A stretch of 64,000 nucleotides of DNA, taken from NCBI RefSeq assembly GCF_900099825.1, contig NZ_LT629693.1:62001-126000 (forward strand). The letters are read 5' to 3'. Positions within the stretch are counted from its first letter, which is position 1, and every line of letters starts with the position of its first letter. Under the pieces are notes generated by a model. That model was not told where the DNA came from, did no database searches, and worked only from the letters and a program-made list of their open reading frames with translations. Made by a program: the position numbers and the translations under genes. This stretch comes from Bradyrhizobium ottawaense (GTDB lineage Bacteria > Pseudomonadota > Alphaproteobacteria > Rhizobiales > Xanthobacteraceae). Positions 31,150 through 41,599 of this stretch are shown one piece after another.

Positions 31150-33459
31150 CTACCCGAACAGGGTCGGCTGGGTGCGGCCGGCGCGCTCCTGGGCTTCGAC
31201 GGCGGCGACCGCCGTCATGTTGAGAATGCCGCGCGCCGTCACCGACGGGGTCAAAATGTGCGCCGGACGCGCCGGCCCGATCAGGATGGGACCGACGGGC
31301 AGCGCATCCGCCAGCACTTTGATCATCTGATAGGCAACGTTGGCGGTATCGAGGTTCGGCATGATAAGGATATTGGCCTCACCTTCCAGCTTGGAATGCG
31401 GCAGCACCAGTTTTCGCGCGGTCTTCGACAGCGCGGTATCGCCCTGCATTTCGCCGTCGGCCTCGATCTCGGGATGCCGTTCCTTCAGAAGCGCGGTGGC
31501 CTGGCGCATCTTGCGGGAGGATTCGGTGTCATAACTGCCGAAGTCCGAATGTGACACGAAGGCGACGCGCGGCTTCATGTTGAAACGCTGGACGTGCATG
31601 GCGGCCAGCGCCGCCACTTCGGCAAGCTCTTCCGCGCTCGGGTTCGGCCGCACCTGGGTGTCGGCGATGAAATAGGAGCCCTTGCTGGTGATCATCATCG
31701 CCAGCGCCGCGAAATCCTTGATCCCGGGCAGGAAGCCGACGATCTCGCGGACATGGCGCAGATGGCTCATGTAGCGGCCCTCGACGCCGCAGATCATGGC
31801 GTCGGCCTCGCCGCGCACCACTGCAAGTGCTGCGATCACGGTATTGTTGGTGCGCACCACGGTGCGCGCGGCATCGGGAGTCACGCCGTGACGGCCGGCA
31901 ACGTCGATATAGGTCTGCACGTAGGAGCGGTAGCGCGGATCGTCCTCGGGATTGACGAGGTCGAAATCCTGCCCGGCCTTGATCGAAAGACCGAACCGCT
32001 TGAGCCGGGCTTCGACGACCGAGGGACGCCCGACCAGGATCGGCCGCGCCAGCTTTTCCTCGAGCACGACCTGGGTCGCGCGCAACACGCGCTCGTCCTC
32101 GCCCTCGGCATAGATCACCCGCACCGGCTGGGTCTTGGCCTTGGCGAAGACCGGCTTCATGACCAAACCGGAACGGAACGCAAAGCGCTCCAGCAGCGTG
32201 CAATATTCGTCGAAATTCTTGATCGGCCGCGTCGCCACGCCGGAGTCCATCGCGGCCTTGGCAACCGCCGGCGCAATGCGCAGGATCAGCCGCGGATCGA
32301 ACGGGCTCGGGATCAGCGAGCCCGGGCCGAAGCCCTGGGTCTCGCCGCTGTCAAAGCCCCGCGCCACCGCATCCGACGGCGGATCGCGCGCGAGCTGCGC
32401 GATGGCGTCGACTGCCGCGTGCTTCATTTCCTCGTTGATCGCGGTGGCGCCGACATCGAGCGCGCCGCGGAAGATGAACGGAAAGCACAGGACGTTGTTG
32501 ACCTGGTTCGGGAAATCGGACCGCCCGGTGCAGATCATGGCGTCGGGGCGGGCCTTGCGCGCCTCGTCCGGCATGATCTCCGGGGTCGGATTGGCCAACG
32601 CCAGCACCAGCGGATGGTCGGCCATCGCCTTGACCATTTCGGGCTTCAGCACGTTCGGCGCGGACACCCCTAAGAAAATATCGGCGCCGCCGATGACGTC
32701 GCCGAGCACGCGCGCGCTGGTCTTCTGCGCATAGACCGCCTTCCAGCGGTCCATCAGCGTGTTGCGGCCCTCATGGACGACGCCGTCGATGTCGCAGACC
32801 CAGATGTTCTTGCGCTGTGCGCCCAGCGAGACCAGCAGGTTGAGGCAGGCGATCGCGGCAGCTCCCGCGCCGGAGCAGACGATCTTGACGTCGGGGAGTT
32901 TCTTGCCGTTCAGCAGCAGCGCGTTGGTGATCGCGGCGCCGACGATGATGGCGGTGCCATGCTGGTCGTCGTGGAACACCGGGATCTTCATGCGCGCTTT
33001 AAGCTGCGCCTCGATCTCGAAGCATTCCGGTCCCTTGATGTCCTCGAGGTTGATGCCGCCGAAGGTTGGCTCCAGCGCCGCCACCGTCTCGACCACGCGC
33101 TCGATGGTATCGGCGGCGATTTCGATATCGAACACGTCGATGCCGGCGAACTTCTTGAACAGGACCGCCTTGCCCTCCATGACAGGCTTCGACGCCAGCG
33201 GGCCGATATTGCCGAGCCCGAGCACCGCGGTACCATTGGAGACCACCGCGACCAGATTGGCGCGGGCGGTAAGGGAAGCCGCTTCCGCGGGGTTATTGGC
33301 GATTTCGGTGCAGGCCGCCGCCACGCCGGGCGAATAGGCCAGCGCGAGGTCGCGCTGGTTGGCGAGCGGCTTGGTCGCCTGGATCTCGAGTTTGCCTGGC
33401 CGCGGCAGCCGGTGATACGCCAGCGCCGCGTCGCGGAGATCATCAGAATAGGACGACAT
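31150..33459 (-). CDS. maeB: NADP-dependent malic enzyme with phosphotransacetylase-like domain (MaeB)
   Basis: 769 aa. The N-terminal malic enzyme part (about 1-430) has [35 protein letters not shown] metal/substrate residues, and the Rossmann loop [15 protein letters not shown]. The C-terminal part (about 440-769) is phosphotransacetylase-like ([40 protein letters not shown]). It oxidatively decarboxylates malate to pyruvate, making NADPH; the C-terminal domain is considered regulatory (acetyl-CoA sensing) in this family. In rhizobia such enzymes matter for growth on dicarboxylates. The length is normal. Confidence 0.96.
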   Translation of the reverse strand: MSSYSDDLRDAALAYHRLPRPGKLEIQATKPLANQRDLALAYSPGVAAACTEIANNPAEAASLTARANLVAVVSNGTAVLGLGNIGPLASKPVMEGKAVLFKKFAGIDVFDIEIAADTIERVVETVAALEPTFGGINLEDIKGPECFEIEAQLKARMKIPVFHDDQHGTAIIVGAAITNALLLNGKKLPDVKIVCSGAGAAAIACLNLLVSLGAQRKNIWVCDIDGVVHEGRNTLMDRWKAVYAQKTSARVLGDVIGGADIFLGVSAPNVLKPEMVKAMADHPLVLALANPTPEIMPDEARKARPDAMICTGRSDFPNQVNNVLCFPFIFRGALDVGATAINEEMKHAAVDAIAQLARDPPSDAVARGFDSGETQGFGPGSLIPSPFDPRLILRIAPAVAKAAMDSGVATRPIKNFDEYCTLLERFAFRSGLVMKPVFAKAKTQPVRVIYAEGEDERVLRATQVVLEEKLARPILVGRPSVVEARLKRFGLSIKAGQDFDLVNPEDDPRYRSYVQTYIDVAGRHGVTPDAARTVVRTNNTVIAALAVVRGEADAMICGVEGRYMSHLRHVREIVGFLPGIKDFAALAMMITSKGSYFIADTQVRPNPSAEELAEVAALAAMHVQRFNMKPRVAFVSHSDFGSYDTESSRKMRQATALLKERHPEIEADGEMQGDTALSKTARKLVLPHSKLEGEANILIMPNLDTANVAYQMIKVLADALPVGPILIGPARPAHILTPSVTARGILNMTAVAAVEAQERAGRTQPTLFG

Positions 33460-33481
33460 GCATTTCCCCCACGGGATTCCT

Positions 33482-33582
33482 CAGAGCTTGATTCAATGAG
33501 GTTGAATCAGGCTCGTCGGTATTCTTCTGTTTGGAGCATGGTCTTTCCGAAAACCGGTGTCCACTTTTCCGGACCATGCTCC
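33482..33582. repeat. Two intergenic palindromes between maeB and aspS
   Basis: TGATTCAA-TGAGG-TTGAATCA (33489-33509) is followed by GGAGCATGGTC...GACCATGCTCC (33533-33582) enclosing TTTCCGAAAACCGGTGTCCA. The second is the GGAGCATG...ACCGGTGCCCAC-type repeat widespread in rhizobia and shares the AACCGGT core with the TTTGACGCG family. Confidence 0.7.
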
Positions 33583-33633
33583 CGGCCCCGAATTTACCTT
33601 CGGTGGCCGGCCTTCGTTCGGGCTTTCTCGGCT

Positions 33634-35406
33634 TTAGCTTTGCGGCAGATTGAGACGGATGTGAAGTTCGCGCAACTGCTTCGGCGCGACTTCCGACGGA
33701 GCGCCCATCAACAGGTCTTCGGCCCGCTGGTTCATCGGGAATAGCGAGATTTCGCGCAGGTTGGTGGTGCCGCAGAGCAGCATCACGATGCGGTCGACGC
33801 CGGCCGCCATGCCGCCATGCGGCGGGGCACCGTACTGGAATGCGCGATACATGCCGCCGAAACGCTCGACGACGTCCTTTTCGCCGTAACCGGCGATCTC
33901 GAACGCCTTCACCATCGCCTCGGGCCGGTGGTTGCGGATACCGCCGGACGCGATCTCGTAGCCGTTGCAGGTGATGTCGTACTGGAACGCCTTGATGGTC
34001 AGCGGGTCCTGCCCGTTGAGCGCATCGAGGCCGCCTTGCGGCATCGAGAACGGGTTGTGTGAGAAGTCGACCTTCTTGTCTTCCTCGTTGTACTCGTACA
34101 TCGGGAAGTCGACGATCCAGGCGAGTTCGAACCGGTCCTTGTCGATCAGGTTCAATTCCTCGCCGAGCCGGGTACGGGCCAGGCCAGAGAATTTCCAGAA
34201 CTTGTCGGGGTCGCCGGCGACGAAGAACGCCGCGTCGCCCTCTTTCAGGCCGAGCTGGGTGCGGATCGCCGCGATCCGTTCCGCGCCGATGTTGTTGGCC
34301 AGAGGACCGGCGCCCTCGCCGCCCTCGCGCCACATGATGTAGCCGAGGCCGGGCTGGCCCTCGCCCTGTGCCCACGAATTCATCCGGTCGCAGAACGCGC
34401 GCGACCCGCCGGTCGGTCCCGGGATCGCCCAGACCTGGTTCTTGGGATCTTCCAGCATCCGCGCAAACACCTTGAAGCCGGAGCCGCGGAAATGTTCGGA
34501 GACGTCCTGCATGATCAGCGGATTGCGCAAATCGGGCTTGTCGCTGCCGTATTTCTTCAGGGCTTCCGCAAACGGAATCCGCGGCCAGACTTTGGTGACC
34601 GGCTTGCCCTTGGCAAATTCCTCAAACACGCCGGTGATCACGGGCTCGACGGCCGCGAACACGTCGTTCTGCTCGACAAAGCTCATTTCGAGGTCGAGCT
34701 GGTAGAATTCGCCCGGCAGGCGATCGGCACGCGGGTCCTCGTCGCGGAAGCACGGCGCGATCTGGAAGTAGCGGTCGAAGCCCGACATCATCAGCAGCTG
34801 CTTGTACTGCTGCGGCGCCTGCGGCAGCGCGTAAAACTTGCCGGGATGAATTCTGGACGGCACCAGGAAGTCGCGCGCGCCTTCCGGCGAGGAAGCCGTC
34901 AGGATCGGGGTCTGGAACTCGAAGAAGCCCTGCTCCTTCATACGCTTGCGCATGGAGTCCACGATCGCGCCGCGGGTCATGATGTTCTGGTGCAGCTTCT
35001 CGCGACGGAGGTCGAGGAAACGGAACTTAAGCCTTATGTCTTCAGGATATTCCTGCTCGCCGAACACCGGCAGCGGCAGTTCGCCGGCAGGCCCCAGCAC
35101 CTCGATCTCGCTGATGTAAAGCTCGACCATACCGGTCGGCAGTTCCGGATTGTCCGTACCCTCGGGACGGCGGCGGACCTTGCCGTCGATCCGCACCACC
35201 CATTCCGAGCGCAGCTTTTCGGCGTCCTTGAACGCCGGCGAATCCGGATCGGCAACGCATTGGGTCAGGCCGTAATGGTCGCGCAGGTCGATGAACAGCA
35301 CGCCGCCATGGTCGCGGATACGATGGCACCAGCCGGAAAGCCGGACGGTTTGGCCGATGTCGCTGTCGCGGAGCGCGCCGCATGTATGTGACCGGTAGCG
35401 ATGCAT
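33634..35406 (-). CDS. aspS: Aspartyl-tRNA synthetase (AspRS)
   Basis: 590 aa class II synthetase charging tRNA-Asp (many alphaproteobacterial forms are non-discriminating and also charge tRNA-Asn). The OB-fold anticodon domain is at about 1-110 ([20 protein letters not shown]); motif 2 includes [16 protein letters not shown]; the bacterial GAD insertion spans about 290-420; motif 3 is [15 protein letters not shown]. The start [10 protein letters not shown] at 35406 is standard for the family. The frame is open for another 600 codons antisense to selO, but that extension is spurious. Confidence 0.97.
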   Translation of the reverse strand: MHRYRSHTCGALRDSDIGQTVRLSGWCHRIRDHGGVLFIDLRDHYGLTQCVADPDSPAFKDAEKLRSEWVVRIDGKVRRRPEGTDNPELPTGMVELYISEIEVLGPAGELPLPVFGEQEYPEDIRLKFRFLDLRREKLHQNIMTRGAIVDSMRKRMKEQGFFEFQTPILTASSPEGARDFLVPSRIHPGKFYALPQAPQQYKQLLMMSGFDRYFQIAPCFRDEDPRADRLPGEFYQLDLEMSFVEQNDVFAAVEPVITGVFEEFAKGKPVTKVWPRIPFAEALKKYGSDKPDLRNPLIMQDVSEHFRGSGFKVFARMLEDPKNQVWAIPGPTGGSRAFCDRMNSWAQGEGQPGLGYIMWREGGEGAGPLANNIGAERIAAIRTQLGLKEGDAAFFVAGDPDKFWKFSGLARTRLGEELNLIDKDRFELAWIVDFPMYEYNEEDKKVDFSHNPFSMPQGGLDALNGQDPLTIKAFQYDITCNGYEIASGGIRNHRPEAMVKAFEIAGYGEKDVVERFGGMYRAFQYGAPPHGGMAAGVDRIVMLLCGTTNLREISLFPMNQRAEDLLMGAPSEVAPKQLRELHIRLNLPQS

Positions 35407-35598
35407 GGAATTCCCAAAAATCGGATGTCGGAGGACAGGAATCGGGGGCCAAAGCCCGCACGAAGTGCGGCAGGGTTTACCCGAGCCCGCGCGGGGCGGC
35501 AACCAAGGCGGGGGCTGATTTGGGCTCAAAAACCGCCATTTCGCGGATCGGAGCCCCGAACCGTTTGCCAATTCCGGTGCGGCGCCTATCTTTGGGTC

Positions 35599-37074
35599 AT
35601 GACTGTCCATTTCCCGTTCCAGAACACCTATTCGGCGCTGCCTTCGAACTTTTTCGCCCGCGTGGCGCCGACCCCGGTGGCCTCCCCGCGGCTGATCAAG
35701 CTGAATCGGCCGCTGGCGCTCCAGCTCGGCCTCGATCCGGACCTGCTGGAGAGCCCGGAAGGCGCCGAAATCCTCGCCGGCAAGCGGCTGCCCGATGGCG
35801 CCGACCCGATCGCAATGGCCTATGCCGGCCACCAGTTCGGCCATTTCGTGCCTCAGCTCGGCGACGGCCGCGCCATCCTGCTCGGCGAGGTCATCGACGC
35901 CGATGGCATCAGGCGCGACATCCAGCTCAAGGGAAGCGGCCCGACGCCGTTCTCGCGCCGGGGTGACGGCCGTGCCGCACTCGGCCCGGTGCTGCGGGAA
36001 TACATCGTCAGCGAAGCGATGTTTGCCTTGGGCATTCCGACCACGCGCTCGCTTGCCGCCGTGATCACCGGCGAGCGGGTTCAGCGCGAGACCATGCTGC
36101 CGGGCGCGGTGTTGACCCGGGTGGCGGCAAGCCATATCCGCGTCGGCACCTTCCAGTTCTTTGCCGCCCGCGGCGACACCGATGGCGTGCGGCAGCTCGC
36201 CGACCACGTCATTGCGCGGCACTATCCTGACATCGCCAACGCCGAGCGCCCCTATCACGCTTTGCTCCAAGGCGTCATTGCGCGGCAGGCCGAGCTGGTG
36301 GCGCGCTGGCTGCTGGTCGGCTTCATCCACGGCGTCATGAACACCGACAACTGCTCGATCTCGGGCGAGACCATCGACTACGGCCCCTGCGCGTTCATGG
36401 ACGATTACAATCCCGCCACCGTGTTCTCCTCGATCGACGAACAGGGCCGCTATGCCTATGCCAACCAGCCGCGGATCGCGCTCTGGAACCTGACGCGGCT
36501 GGCCGAATGCCTGCTGCCGCTGTTCACCGACGACAAGGATCAGGCGATCGAACAGGCGCAAATGATCCTCAGCGAATTCCCGGAAAAATTCACGACCGCG
36601 TATCAGGCTGGGCTGCGCCAGAAGATTGGGCTGTTCACGGCGCGCGACGGCGACGAGGCTTTGGTGCAGGACCTGCTCGACGCGATGGCGAAGAACGAGG
36701 CCGATTTTACGCTGACGTTCCGCGGCCTCGGCGATGCCGCGCTGGATTCCACCAACGACAGCGTGCGGCGCCTGTTTGCCGATCCCGCCGCCTTCAACGA
36801 ATGGGCCGCGCGTTGGCGCGTGCGCATCGCCGACGAGCCGCAATCGGCTGCTGCGCGGCAGGCCTTGATGCGCTCGGTCAACCCGACCTTCATTCCGCGC
36901 AACCACCGCGTCGAAGCCGTGATCCAGGCCGCCATGAACAACGACGATTACGCGCCGTTCGAGCAGCTGATCGCGGTGCTGGCAAAGCCCTATGAGGACC
37001 AGCCTGATTTCGCCGAATATGCCGATCCGCCGCAGCCGGAACAGCGCGTGCTGCAGACGTTCTGCGGGACGTGA
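35599..37074 (+). CDS. selO: Protein adenylyltransferase SelO (YdiU/UPF0061 family)
   Basis: 491 aa pseudokinase-fold enzyme that transfers AMP to Ser/Thr/Tyr of other proteins. Visible motifs: [19 protein letters not shown] (about 76-94), the lysine loop [40 protein letters not shown] (catalytic loop), and [13 protein letters not shown] (metal Asp). As in bacterial members there is no selenocysteine. Homologues respond to oxidative stress by AMPylating redox proteins. It is divergent from aspS across a 192-bp gap. Confidence 0.95.
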   Translation: MTVHFPFQNTYSALPSNFFARVAPTPVASPRLIKLNRPLALQLGLDPDLLESPEGAEILAGKRLPDGADPIAMAYAGHQFGHFVPQLGDGRAILLGEVIDADGIRRDIQLKGSGPTPFSRRGDGRAALGPVLREYIVSEAMFALGIPTTRSLAAVITGERVQRETMLPGAVLTRVAASHIRVGTFQFFAARGDTDGVRQLADHVIARHYPDIANAERPYHALLQGVIARQAELVARWLLVGFIHGVMNTDNCSISGETIDYGPCAFMDDYNPATVFSSIDEQGRYAYANQPRIALWNLTRLAECLLPLFTDDKDQAIEQAQMILSEFPEKFTTAYQAGLRQKIGLFTARDGDEALVQDLLDAMAKNEADFTLTFRGLGDAALDSTNDSVRRLFADPAAFNEWAARWRVRIADEPQSAAARQALMRSVNPTFIPRNHRVEAVIQAAMNNDDYAPFEQLIAVLAKPYEDQPDFAEYADPPQPEQRVLQTFCGT

Positions 37075-37877
37075 ACGACCACCGCTGTCATTCCGGGATG
37101 GTCCGCAGGACCAGACCCGGAATCTCGAGATTCCGGGTTCGATGCTTTGCATCGCCCCGGAATGACGGAGGATAGACACAGCGTCACCTTCTCGCGGCGC
37201 GATGCGCCCGAAGTTTTGCAAGAAGACCTTGCCCTCTGAAAACAGAGGGCGCAGGGAAGACCGGGCGCGCGCTGCACCCGCGGTCTCATGTGCGATGCGT
37301 AGTAAAAATGCTGCACATGAGCATACAGGTTCAGCGGGAACACCCGGCCTTCCCTGCGCAATGGCTTTACGGCTTATACGATTTCGTCCTGGTGACCGGC
37401 TTTCTTGCCACCATCATCGACGTGGGCTTTCGCTTCCGCCGACTTGACGCCAGCACCGGGGCGTCGGACCCAAACGATTTCACCGTACGCAAGTGCCGCG
37501 CTCGTCAGTCGCGACCCTGCGTCCACCGCATCCCACCGCACGTCGTGACGATCGCGAGCGCCCCTCTCGTCGCGGGAGACAGGCGGAGTTAGACTTCTGA
37601 TTTGCCCGACGCTGCAACGGAAATATTTTTGCACGAGGGGCTGGACATACTTTTGGTGATTTGCCCGTCGGGTTGATTTGTCGCAGTCATTGACTGTTGC
37701 AAGTGCACCCGAAGCAGTGCATGCGCGCCCTTCACCTGTAGCCCGGATGAGCGCAGCGACATCCGGGGGGTGCGCCAATCCCGCATATCGCTACGCTCAT
37801 GCGGGCTACTCGCTGCAGCCTACCCGTATCAGTACATGATACAGCCCGATTGACAAATGTATCACGTCTTGATACAT
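37075..37877. repeat. Mosaic of intergenic repeat elements, no credible gene
   Basis: Four blocks in 800 bp. (1) 37087-37166: outer arms GTCATTCCGGG/CCCGGAATGAC around the 24-bp palindrome ACCCGGAATCTC and its mirror (37115-37138). (2) 37231-37250: GCCCTCTG-AAAA-CAGAGGGC. (3) About 37260-37700: a multi-part unit ending in two GATTTGCCCG segments that gives only nonsense frames. (4) 37738-37809: GTAGCCCGGATGAGCGCAGC ... ATGCGGGCTAC inverted pair. All resemble units dispersed in Bradyrhizobium genomes. Confidence 0.7.
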
Positions 37878-37880
37878 TTG
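37825..37880. promoter_or_regulatory. Promoter and palindromic operators of the higBA pair
   Basis: Two inverted repeats share TGATAC half-sites: GTATCA-GTACA-TGATAC (37826-37842) and the perfect AAATGTATCA-CGTCT-TGATACATTT (37855-37879). A TTGACA box (37850-37855) and TACATT (37873-37878) with 17-bp spacing overlap the second one. Autorepression by the antitoxin at these sites is likely. Confidence 0.6.
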
Positions 37881-38165
37881 ATCATAATCGGGAGCTTCAA
37901 GACCTCGCTTACGGAAGACGTCTTCAATGGAGTCTTCCGCAAGGGTTTTCCCGCCGATCTGGTCAAGATTGCTCGCCGCAAGCTGCGTTTCCTGCACGCA
38001 GCCCATCTGCTTACGGATTTGCGCGTGCCACCCGGTAACCGGCTCGAGGCTCTCAAGGGCGATCGAGCGGGCCAATATTCAATCCGCGTCAACGACCAGT
38101 TTCGGATTTGCTTTGTTTGGACTTCGGACGGACCAAAAGACGTCGAGCTGACTGACTATCACTAA
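37878..38165 (+). CDS. higB: HigB/RelE-family toxin (type II toxin-antitoxin)
   Basis: 95 aa. The RelE-like fold of HigB is visible: FKTSLTEDVFNGVFRKGFPA, KIARRKLRFLHAA, LRVPPGNRLEALKGDRAGQY, and the C-terminal SIRVNDQFRICFVW followed by VELTDYH. The family cleaves mRNA at the ribosome. No ATG fits: an upstream ATG at 37857 lies inside the promoter. TTG 37878 gives the usual short N-terminus (xIIIGSF), but it also overlaps the predicted -10 box, so start and promoter cannot both be exact. The antitoxin gene follows 36 bp downstream. Confidence 0.85.
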   Translation: MIIIGSFKTSLTEDVFNGVFRKGFPADLVKIARRKLRFLHAAHLLTDLRVPPGNRLEALKGDRAGQYSIRVNDQFRICFVWTSDGPKDVELTDYH

Positions 38166-38201
38166 CCGGCGGCATGGCCCGCAAACCCAGGAGAGCCGTC
38201 A

Positions 38202-38504
38202 ATGGCTAAAAGCCTAGCTCCCATGCATCCCGGCGAAGTTCTCAGGGAAGAATTCTTGTTGCCGTTGGGGCTGTCGCCCGGTGCCTTGGCGAAAGCGTGC
38301 GGCGTTCCGCGGACGCGCATCGAGCGATTGTCGAATGAAGAAACGGGCGTGACCGCGGATACCGCGTTGCGCCTGTCGAAGGTGTTCGGCACTTCGCCTC
38401 AACTCTGGCTGAATCTTCAGACCGACTACGACGTCCAGATCGCGACGCGGCAAATCGGCAAGGAACTCGCGAAAATCGAACCTATCCCGACGAAAGCGGC
38501 GTAG
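38202..38504 (+). CDS. higA: HigA-family antitoxin (XRE helix-turn-helix)
   Basis: 100 aa. HigA pattern: MHPGEVLREEFLLPLGLSPG, then the helix-turn-helix AKACGVPRTRIERLSNEETG (about residues 29-48), TADTALRLSKVFGTSPQLWL and LQTDYDVQIA. It neutralises the HigB partner and binds the operator palindromes upstream. AGGAGAG is 7 nt before the ATG. Confidence 0.92.
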   Translation: MAKSLAPMHPGEVLREEFLLPLGLSPGALAKACGVPRTRIERLSNEETGVTADTALRLSKVFGTSPQLWLNLQTDYDVQIATRQIGKELAKIEPIPTKAA

Positions 38505-38702
38505 CTGCCGGGGGCAAGTGACCGGGATTGCAGCGAGACGACACCCTCACCGGTGCACCCGGCCGCGATGGCTGCCCCCGTTAACCGCAATCCTTAAGCG
38601 CCCATCCACCATTGCCCGAGCGGTTCCCGCCTTAACCACATCGCTTAACAACCCCTCAACACCCTCCCGACAAATCTAACGATCTGTTGGGGGAGAATTG
38701 CC

Positions 38703-38813
38703 GTGGATGCGTTTGCTTTTGAATTCATGGGACTGGCGATGATCGCGCTGTGTCTCGTCGTGCTGGCACTGCCTTCGGGGCGGCGCCCGTCGCGCAACAT
38801 CCGCTACGAATAG
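38703..38813 (+). CDS. 36-aa single-pass membrane peptide
   Basis: GTG start with an ideal GGGGGAGA ribosome-binding site 8 nt upstream. The product MDAFAFEFMGLAMIALCLVV continues LALPSGRRPSRNIRYE: one hydrophobic helix (about residues 8-23) and a basic tail, as expected for an inner-membrane small protein with the tail in the cytosol. It lies 178 bp before rnd. Function unknown. Confidence 0.6.
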   Translation: MDAFAFEFMGLAMIALCLVVLALPSGRRPSRNIRYE

Positions 38814-38991
38814 GTTCCGGCAGGTTGACCGGATCGCGGACGGGCAAGACTGCGCCCGGACGCCGGCGACCGGCAAAAAGCCGCGCCAAGCCTGAAATAA
38901 AGCCTGAAATGCAGGCCTCAAATTTCCCCAAGACCCTTGACATATCAGCGCTTTCGGCAGAACGCCTGTAGCCGAGCGCACTGGATTGTTC

Positions 38992-40140
38992 ATGGATCTG
39001 ATTACCACCACTGCCGACCTCGCGGCCGCCTGTACCCGGTTGGCCCAGCACAAGGTCATCACCGTCGACACCGAGTTCCTGCGGGAGACGACCTACTATC
39101 CCCTGCTCTGCGTCGTGCAGATGGCGAGCGCGGACGAAGCCGTCGTGGTCGACACGCTGGCCCAAGGCATCGACCTCAAGCCGTTCTTCGAGCTGATGGG
39201 CAACGAGGCGGTGCTGAAGGTGTTTCACGCCGCCCGCCAGGACATCGAAATCGTCTGGCACCAGTCCGGTACCATTCCGCATCCGATCTTCGACACCCAG
39301 GTCGCCGCCATGGTGCTGGGTTACGGCGACAGCATCGCCTACGACCAGCTGGTCGAGCGCATCGCCGGCCACCGGCCGGACAAGACCCATCGCTTTACCG
39401 ACTGGTCGCGCCGTCCACTGACCGACGAGCAGATGCATTACGCGATCTCCGACGTCACCCATCTGCGCGACGTGTTCGCTGCCCTTGACGCCGACCTCAA
39501 GAAGCGCGGCCGCAGCGACTGGGTCAGCGAGGAGATGGAAGTCCTCACCTCGCCGAAAACCTATGATTTCCATCCCGAACGCGCCTGGGAACGGCTCAAG
39601 ACACGCGTGCGCAAGCCGAAAGAGCTCGCGGTCCTGATGGAAGTCGCGGCCTGGCGTGAACAGGAAGCGCAAAGCCGCGACGTGCCGCGCAGCCGGGTGC
39701 TGAAGGACGACGCGGTCGGCGACATCGCCACCCATGCGCCGACCAGCCTGGAACGCCTCGCCAGCCTGCGATCGCTGCCGAAGGGTTTTGACCGCTCCAA
39801 ATGGGGCAACGATATCGTCGCCGCCGTGCAGCGCGGGCTCGCCCGCGATCCGGCGTCGCTGCCGAAGATCGAAAAGCCGCGCGGCAATTCGAACGGTGCC
39901 GCGACCGTCGAACTGCTGAAGGTGCTGCTGCGGATGACGTCGGAACGTCACGCCGTCGCCAGCAAGGTGATCGCCACCGTCGACGACCTCGACCAGATCG
40001 CCGCCGACGACAATGCCGACGTCGCCGCCCTGCACGGCTGGCGCCGCGAATTGTTCGGCGAAGCCGCGATCGCGCTGAAACACGGCCGCCTGGCGCTGGC
40101 GATGGAAAAAGGCCGCGTCGTCAAGGTCGATCGGGACTAG
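38992..40140 (+). CDS. rnd: Ribonuclease D
   Basis: 382 aa. DEDD-family 3'-5' exoribonuclease for tRNA and stable RNA maturation. Exo I is [16 protein letters not shown] (Asp-Glu), Exo [16 protein letters not shown], Exo [17 protein letters not shown] (Tyr-x3-Asp), followed by two HRDC-like helical regions (about 205-290 and 300-375). An IS element is inserted exactly at the stop: TAG is the last three bases of the duplicated CTAG, so the protein is unchanged. ATG 38992 is used. Confidence 0.95.
   Translation: MDLITTTADLAAACTRLAQHKVITVDTEFLRETTYYPLLCVVQMASADEAVVVDTLAQGIDLKPFFELMGNEAVLKVFHAARQDIEIVWHQSGTIPHPIFDTQVAAMVLGYGDSIAYDQLVERIAGHRPDKTHRFTDWSRRPLTDEQMHYAISDVTHLRDVFAALDADLKKRGRSDWVSEEMEVLTSPKTYDFHPERAWERLKTRVRKPKELAVLMEVAAWREQEAQSRDVPRSRVLKDDAVGDIATHAPTSLERLASLRSLPKGFDRSKWGNDIVAAVQRGLARDPASLPKIEKPRGNSNGAATVELLKVLLRMTSERHAVASKVIATVDDLDQIAADDNADVAALHGWRRELFGEAAIALKHGRLALAMEKGRVVKVDRD
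40137..40140. repeat. Target-site duplication CTAG (left copy)
   Basis: CTAG directly before the left inverted repeat of the IS element; the right copy is 41596-41599. A 4-bp YTAR duplication is typical of IS701-family elements. The rnd stop TAG is part of it. Confidence 0.85.
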
Positions 40141-41595
40141 CACTACTTTGGCAGATTTATTCACGCCGCTGCTTTCCGCCGATTTGTCTTCTGCAGTGCG
40201 GGCATCGCTGAGGTCGTGGTTGAACGATGAGATCGACGATGGCTTGGCGTACGGCCGGCAGGCTCGGCTGAGGCGGTGGACCGTTGATTCTTTTTTTTCC
40301 GCCCCGCTTGTGCGAGACGGCGATGCTGGAGGAATGCGTAAGCGATCATGGTCATGAGCGCATGACGATGAAGGCCCTGCCAGGATCGTCCCTCGAAGTG
40401 ATCAAGCCCGAGTTCCTCTTTCAACTGCTGATGGGCCTGTTCGCAAATCCATCGAGCTTTGATCGTGGCAGCTAACGTGCGCAGATTCATCTCGGCCGGC
40501 ATATTGGCGAGATAATATTTCTTCTCCCCCGACGTCCTGTGTTCGCCGATAAGCCAGGCTTCGTCCCCCGGAAGATGCTGCTGGCCCATGTCCTTGATCC
40601 GCTGCGGAGGTCCATCAGCGGTCCGCACGCGAATCGCGGCGAAGCGAGCTTCCAGCCGGCCCTTGGTCCCGTTTCGCCAACTCACATTTTGCCACTTAGC
40701 ATTGGCCAGCATGTCTTCGGCTGCCCTCGACAGGATATCGGGAATGTGCCGCTTGCGGGGACGACCTCGACTGGCAACCGGCCAGATCAATTTAACCTCC
40801 ACCGGATAAACCTTCTGGTGACGAGGGATACCGACGGCCCAGGCCAGGCCGCGTGTCGTTAGCCCCTGACGGAACGGCGCGCTGAGGCCGTAACCGGCAT
40901 CCGCCAGCACGCAGCCAAAGCGCATACCGGCTGCCATCACGCGATCGATCTCCGCCAAGGCGATCTCTGGCTTGGTCCGCGCTGCGCGGTGCTCGACTGG
41001 AACGCCCGCACGCTTCAAACGCACCGGATTGCTCGTCCAAATCTCCGGAACGAAGAGACGTAATGCCACCATGACCGGCACTTCCTCCCGCGCAAGCGTC
41101 AGCGACACCAATGTTTGGCAATTAGCCGTCTTGCCGAGAGACGAGGCATATTGTGGAGCGACACCAACCGAACGATCGCCCTTCTTCGGCATCGTCGTAT
41201 CGTCGATGACCAGCACCGCATCTTTGCCGCCGACCAGGCGATCGGCCTGAACGAGCAATTCCGCCTCCAATGGCGCCGCATCCCAGACGCCATCAGCGAT
41301 GAAATGGTGCAACTGGTCATACTCACCCGGTGCCAGCCGCGCCGCCATCGGCTGGACGCTCTTGCGATCGCCCGGTCCAATCAATCCCGAGATATAAAGC
41401 GGACACATCCGCCGCCGCGCCTTGTGACCCAAGCGATCCAGGAATGGCTTAAGCCAGCGTCCAAGCTCGTCTTCCCACTTCGGCGTCGTGTCCACCATGG
41501 TCGGCCCTCCAAAAGCCGACCACCCATGAATCATTGAAAATGTGATTCGGGAATCCAGTTTCGCCGATCAATCGCCAAAATCTGCCAAAGTAGTG
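40141..41595. mobile_element. Intact IS701-family insertion sequence
   Basis: 1455 bp bounded by perfect 18-bp inverted repeats CACTACTTTGGCAGATTT (40141-40158 and, inverted, 41578-41595) and flanked by CTAG direct repeats. It contains one transposase gene on the minus strand. Intact ends, intact target duplication and full-length gene indicate a recent insertion. Confidence 0.93.
40161..41498 (-). CDS. IS701-family DDE transposase
   Basis: 445 aa. The DDE-type RNase H core shows Asp residues in VLVIDDTTMPKKGDRSVGV and CVLADAGYGLSAPFR and Glu in AHQQLKEELGLDHFEGRSW, in the order and spacing of IS701/IS4-like enzymes. The C-terminus is basic and low in complexity (AGRKKKNQRSTASAEPAG). ATG 41498 has GGAGGGCCGACC upstream. 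It fills almost all of the element. Confidence 0.93.
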   Translation of the reverse strand: MVDTTPKWEDELGRWLKPFLDRLGHKARRRMCPLYISGLIGPGDRKSVQPMAARLAPGEYDQLHHFIADGVWDAAPLEAELLVQADRLVGGKDAVLVIDDTTMPKKGDRSVGVAPQYASSLGKTANCQTLVSLTLAREEVPVMVALRLFVPEIWTSNPVRLKRAGVPVEHRAARTKPEIALAEIDRVMAAGMRFGCVLADAGYGLSAPFRQGLTTRGLAWAVGIPRHQKVYPVEVKLIWPVASRGRPRKRHIPDILSRAAEDMLANAKWQNVSWRNGTKGRLEARFAAIRVRTADGPPQRIKDMGQQHLPGDEAWLIGEHRTSGEKKYYLANMPAEMNLRTLAATIKARWICEQAHQQLKEELGLDHFEGRSWQGLHRHALMTMIAYAFLQHRRLAQAGRKKKNQRSTASAEPAGRTPSHRRSHRSTTTSAMPALQKTNRRKAAA

Positions 41596-41599
41596 CTAG

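Noticed and set aside
33443..34375. 310-codon minus-strand frame inside aspS
   Set aside because: Out of phase with aspS, Arg/Pro-rich, and covered by a gene with clear synthetase motifs.
35407..37221. N-terminal extension of aspS to 1195 aa
   Set aside because: The extra 600 codons lie antisense to selO and match no synthetase domain; AspRS has its normal start at 35406.
37290..37592. 100-codon frame in the selO-higB gap
   Set aside because: Lies wholly inside repeat units that produce similar nonsense frames; no ribosome-binding site.
38725..40164. 479-codon minus-strand frame across rnd
   Set aside because: Shadow of rnd, no start signal and no family resemblance.
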